Shown in pieces: positions 61,147 to 64,000 of a stretch of 64,000 bases of DNA. The position numbers and the translations under genes are program-made. The DNA comes from Branchiostoma floridae (Eukaryota > Chordata > Leptocardii > Amphioxiformes > Branchiostomatidae): NCBI RefSeq assembly GCF_000003815.2, contig NW_023365742.1, forward strand, positions 89,500 through 153,499, written 5' to 3'. Under the pieces are notes generated by a model that was not told the origin of the DNA, did not search any database, and saw nothing but the letters and a program-made list of their open reading frames with translations. Position 1 is the first letter of the stretch, and each line of letters opens with the position of its first letter.

Positions 61147-61408
61147 TCATCGTTTCCTTCTCTGTCTCCACTTGTACACAGATGGTGCATCAGGCGTTTC
61201 CATGGAGACCAGTTTCCTCGCTGACTTCCCTTTGTTCTGCAAAACAGAAACCACAGAGAGTTGAGCCATCTGTCTCTGTTAAAGGCCCTGTTCCAAAACC
61301 TACCCGAGAGGACAGAGGAAAACACGCTTCCACTTCTTTATCTTCTTAATTGAATTAAAGTCCCAGTCTGAATGATTGGCATGACAAGCTCTTGCATTTG
61401 ACACAAAT
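61147..61408 (-). CDS. 3' exons of an unidentified minus-strand gene
   Basis: The candidate last exon 61147-61236 follows a clean TTTCTGTTTTGCAG acceptor and reads NKGKSARKLVSMETPDAPSV YKWRQRRKR then TGA, a basic tail of the kind seen in nucleolar proteins. Upstream, 61304-61408 follows ATTTTCAG and reads FVSNARACHANHSDWDFNSI KKIKKWKR.... The best donor (GTAGGT at 61303) would join in phase 2 and give a different last-exon frame (GTKGSQRGNWSPWKRLMHHL...). A phase-0 join needs a weak GTTTTC donor at 61324. Which frame is used is unresolved. More 5' exons would lie to the right. Confidence 0.4.
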
Positions 61409-64000
61409 CTGAAAATTGCAGAAACAGCTGTATAAGATACAACAAAAAGTGCCTTTATCTAGAATAATTTGAGAAAACTGAAGTACTCTATAATCAAAAG
61501 ACAATGTACAATGTAAACAGGTCAAGACTATGTCCTTACATAGCCGCAGAATTTCTAACCTACATCAGAGTACATGTAGTCTCCATATTCATGTACAAAT
61601 TTAGAATAATTTTTTTACATGTTCCAAATCCAAGATTTCAAAATGGTATAGACAGGTAGAAAGATTGACACTCTCCTAAATCTATCCACTGAGTAGCCTT
61701 TTTCAAATTCAGCACTAATTTGCACACGCCTCTTATCTAAATCCACAGTCACATACATGTACACTGTACGGAGTACCTGCAATAGCACAACCTGTAAATA
61801 GAACGATGATCACAGCAAATCGCAGGTCATAGGTACTGACGACCATCCTGCGACGTTAACAACTTTTGCTGCATTGTACGATTTTTCACTTGTGTATCTT
61901 TTGAATAGCAACCTGAACACATTTGTTATTCTTTAACCAACCAATTGTGGACCTAGCTGTTGAATATCGGCCAAATGTCTTTGTTAGAAAAAAGATATCA
62001 AAAGCAACCATTACAGCATGACTCTTGCAAACAAAGGTTCAAATCAAGCAAGTGTACAGGATGGTTACTCTACTTAGGGACCGTACGATATTTATCGGGG
62101 GGGAGGGCTGGTGCATTGAAAGTTGGATCAAAAAATTTTTTGATGGCCCTCCCCCCCATCTCAAAAAAATCTAACGTGACCCTCCCCCTCCACCTCAAAA
62201 AAATCAACATGGCCCTCCCCCCGACAGGCATAATCAAACGGGTAGAAAAACAACCGATAAAATAATCTTATATAGACGTCAGGGCACAAGGGCACCAGTG
62301 TTCTCGCCAGGATTTTTTCACAGCGTTGGGGCAGGGGTCCGGGGGCATGCTCCCCCGGGAAAATTGGGATTTTCAAACCCTCTAAAACAGAATTTCCTGC
62401 AATTTGAGAGGAAAATTATGCCCTTGAGATTGGATGCCGGTTGCCTATTTTACTCCCGTTTTTCAGTAATCGACGTCCGCCCTCCCCCCAAAATATGTTA
62501 TAACTATAAGCTCGGGGAATCAGCAGTCCGTGATCTGGCCCGGGTATTATTTGTCCAGTCATGTCTATATGAAAATTTTGATGCTTCCAAACAGGGCTCT
62601 AGCCAGTGAGTTCGTCAGCCCATGGAAAAATCCTGCCAATTTTTTTCCGACATTGAATAAAGAATGCCTACTTCGTGCGATCGATGTTGTGCCCTCCCGC
62701 ATCAAATGCTAGTAGTTATTCCAGAGGATAAAATAACGGCGCCATCACACCTTGTGTTTTATTTTCTATTTTGCCCGATGATTTTACTAAAATTTATCAT
62801 TTATCGAATCGGTCGGGTTTTACAAGGCCGCGCCATCATTTTCCACGAGCGTGCGTTTGTTTCGTGCGACCTCAGGTAACCCCGTTTTCGGCGTGAAATC
62901 TTTGGCTCACCGCTGGATTTCTTTTTACATAGAGACCAAGAACGTTATACATTATACGAAGGACGGTGATCTGCTGCGATCAGTGCCGGTGTAGCCTTGA
63001 AGGAGTAGCCAGAAAAGACGTCCCAACGTGCTGGGCGCTGCGATCGACAGTCCGTCTGGGGAGGGGGGCGTGCCGCGCCATGTGCCACAGACGACAATGC
63101 CAGTGCACAGCCGACTCGATCGACGCTTAAAAACAATATTGCGGCCCCTTTTCTGCCGCAAATTTTGTCCTTTTGAAACAAAAGAAATGTTGTAAATAAA
63201 AAATACAGTGTATAGTTTTGGATTCTTCACATATTTACCGCGCACCGCTTTTGTAACTTAAATATTTGGGGAAACTCAGCCGAGCCGAGTGCGTCGTTCC
63301 AGAAAAAAATAAGTCCGGAGACGGAATGACGTATGCCTGGCGGGAACGCTGGTCCAGGGCAGCGCCACTTTGGGGGACCTAGGGGGGCGAAGTCCCCCGG
63401 AAGCTCTTGCATTTTAGGCTATTCAGAAGGCTTATTTTATCAGTTTTAGGGCCATGTCAAGATATCAAAACAAAAAATAGTATAAACAATTCTTTCAAAA
63501 AAATTAACCTGGCCCTCCCCCCTATCTAAAAAAAAATTAACATGGCCCTCCCCCCACCTCAAAAAAAATTAACATGGCCCTCCCCCCCTAACGCACCAGC
63601 CCTCCCCCCCTGATAGATATCGTACAGTCCCTTAGCCAGTTCTTCAAGTCAGGCTATTCTGGGGATTATAATGTATTTTTTCTGGTGATAATTGGCATCA
63701 AGGAAAATGTCATCGGAAAAAAGTATCATAAGCCCTTGAATCCCGAACTCATAGCGCCTGCCTTTCTCTTCGACATGTCCCAATGGTTATCATCATTGTT
63801 ATCTTTCTCTCTGGATCCTTGTCCTTTTCAAGCTTTTATGAATTTTTCCCATCATCAGTAGCAAAAAAAGGGCTGTAGTGAAGCCTAGCACGGGTGCAAT
63901 GATTTTGAACATATTGGAAATCCATTTCATCTCCATTTTTCATCATAGGACGCTACCTGATGTCTGCTGCAGTTCCACACTAATGACCCCATGGTACAAT
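61409..64000. other. Right flank, no gene recognised apart from a Harbinger-like element
   Basis: 61409-62073 and 63635-64000 show no coding exon I can support. 62077-63631 is a transposon listed separately. Confidence 0.5.
62077..63631. mobile_element. PIF/Harbinger-like element, ~1.55 kb
   Basis: GGGACCGTACGATATTTATC...GGAGGGCTGGTGC at the left is inverted at the right as GCACCAGCCCTCC...GATAGATATCGTACAGTCCC, about 40 bp each. TTA flanks both sides (62074-62076, 63632-63634), the usual PIF/Harbinger target. AACATGGCCCTCCCCCC with A-rich spacers is repeated inside both ends. No transposase frame is visible, so it is non-autonomous. Confidence 0.8.

Overview
This is an animal nuclear genome window with multi-exon genes, GT-AG introns, mammal-like protein orthologues and dense small transposons. 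The gene content, exon structure, tRNA-headed SINEs and abundant TACATGTA motifs suggest an invertebrate deuterostome, most likely an amphioxus (Branchiostoma). That assignment is inference.

Layout. (1) 172-8035, minus: 5' part of a pyridoxal kinase (PDXK) gene, six exons, running off the left edge. Its first intron holds an antisense non-LTR retrotransposon with an intact 978-codon frame for reverse transcriptase and RNase H. (2) 8036-9452: gap between PDXK and the divergently oriented XPO4, probably containing both promoters. (3) 9453-29167, plus: complete exportin-4 (XPO4), 23 coding exons that splice in phase to 1147 aa. Two of its introns look like minor-spliceosome (U12) introns. (4) 29168-38113: repeat-rich intergenic DNA with a MULE-like MITE, palindromes and a 5'-truncated CR1/L2/Jockey-like LINE on the minus strand. 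(5) 38114-50106, plus: complete mitochondrial ribosomal protein S9 (MRPS9), 12 exons, 396 aa, interrupted by one 100-N gap at the start of exon 10. (6) 51725-52478, minus: two exons of an unrecognised small acidic protein. (7) 52.5-61 kb: decayed LINE, SINE, GT microsatellite and an AT-rich ~250-bp array. (8) 60.4-61.4 kb, minus: 3' end of an unidentified gene with a poly(A) signal. (9) 62077-63631: PIF/Harbinger-like element.

The main unusual signal is a recurring architecture: tandem arrays whose unit is an exon edge. In MRPS9, 21 copies of an 81-bp unit each carry the 3' end of exon 11 plus its splice donor. In XPO4, five copies of a 93-bp unit each carry the acceptor and first 57 nt of exon 8. 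MRPS9 exon 2 has extra copies of its donor edge, and the small minus-strand gene has a 23-bp array copied from its last codons. In three of the four cases a copy of one MITE family (ends CTGTAAATGC/GCATTTACAG) lies inside or next to the array or its exon. This gives arrays of competing splice sites and may reflect a shared way of seeding tandem repeats at exon edges.

The three recognised genes are unrelated in function (vitamin B6 salvage, nuclear transport, mitochondrial translation). No operon-like logic is expected.
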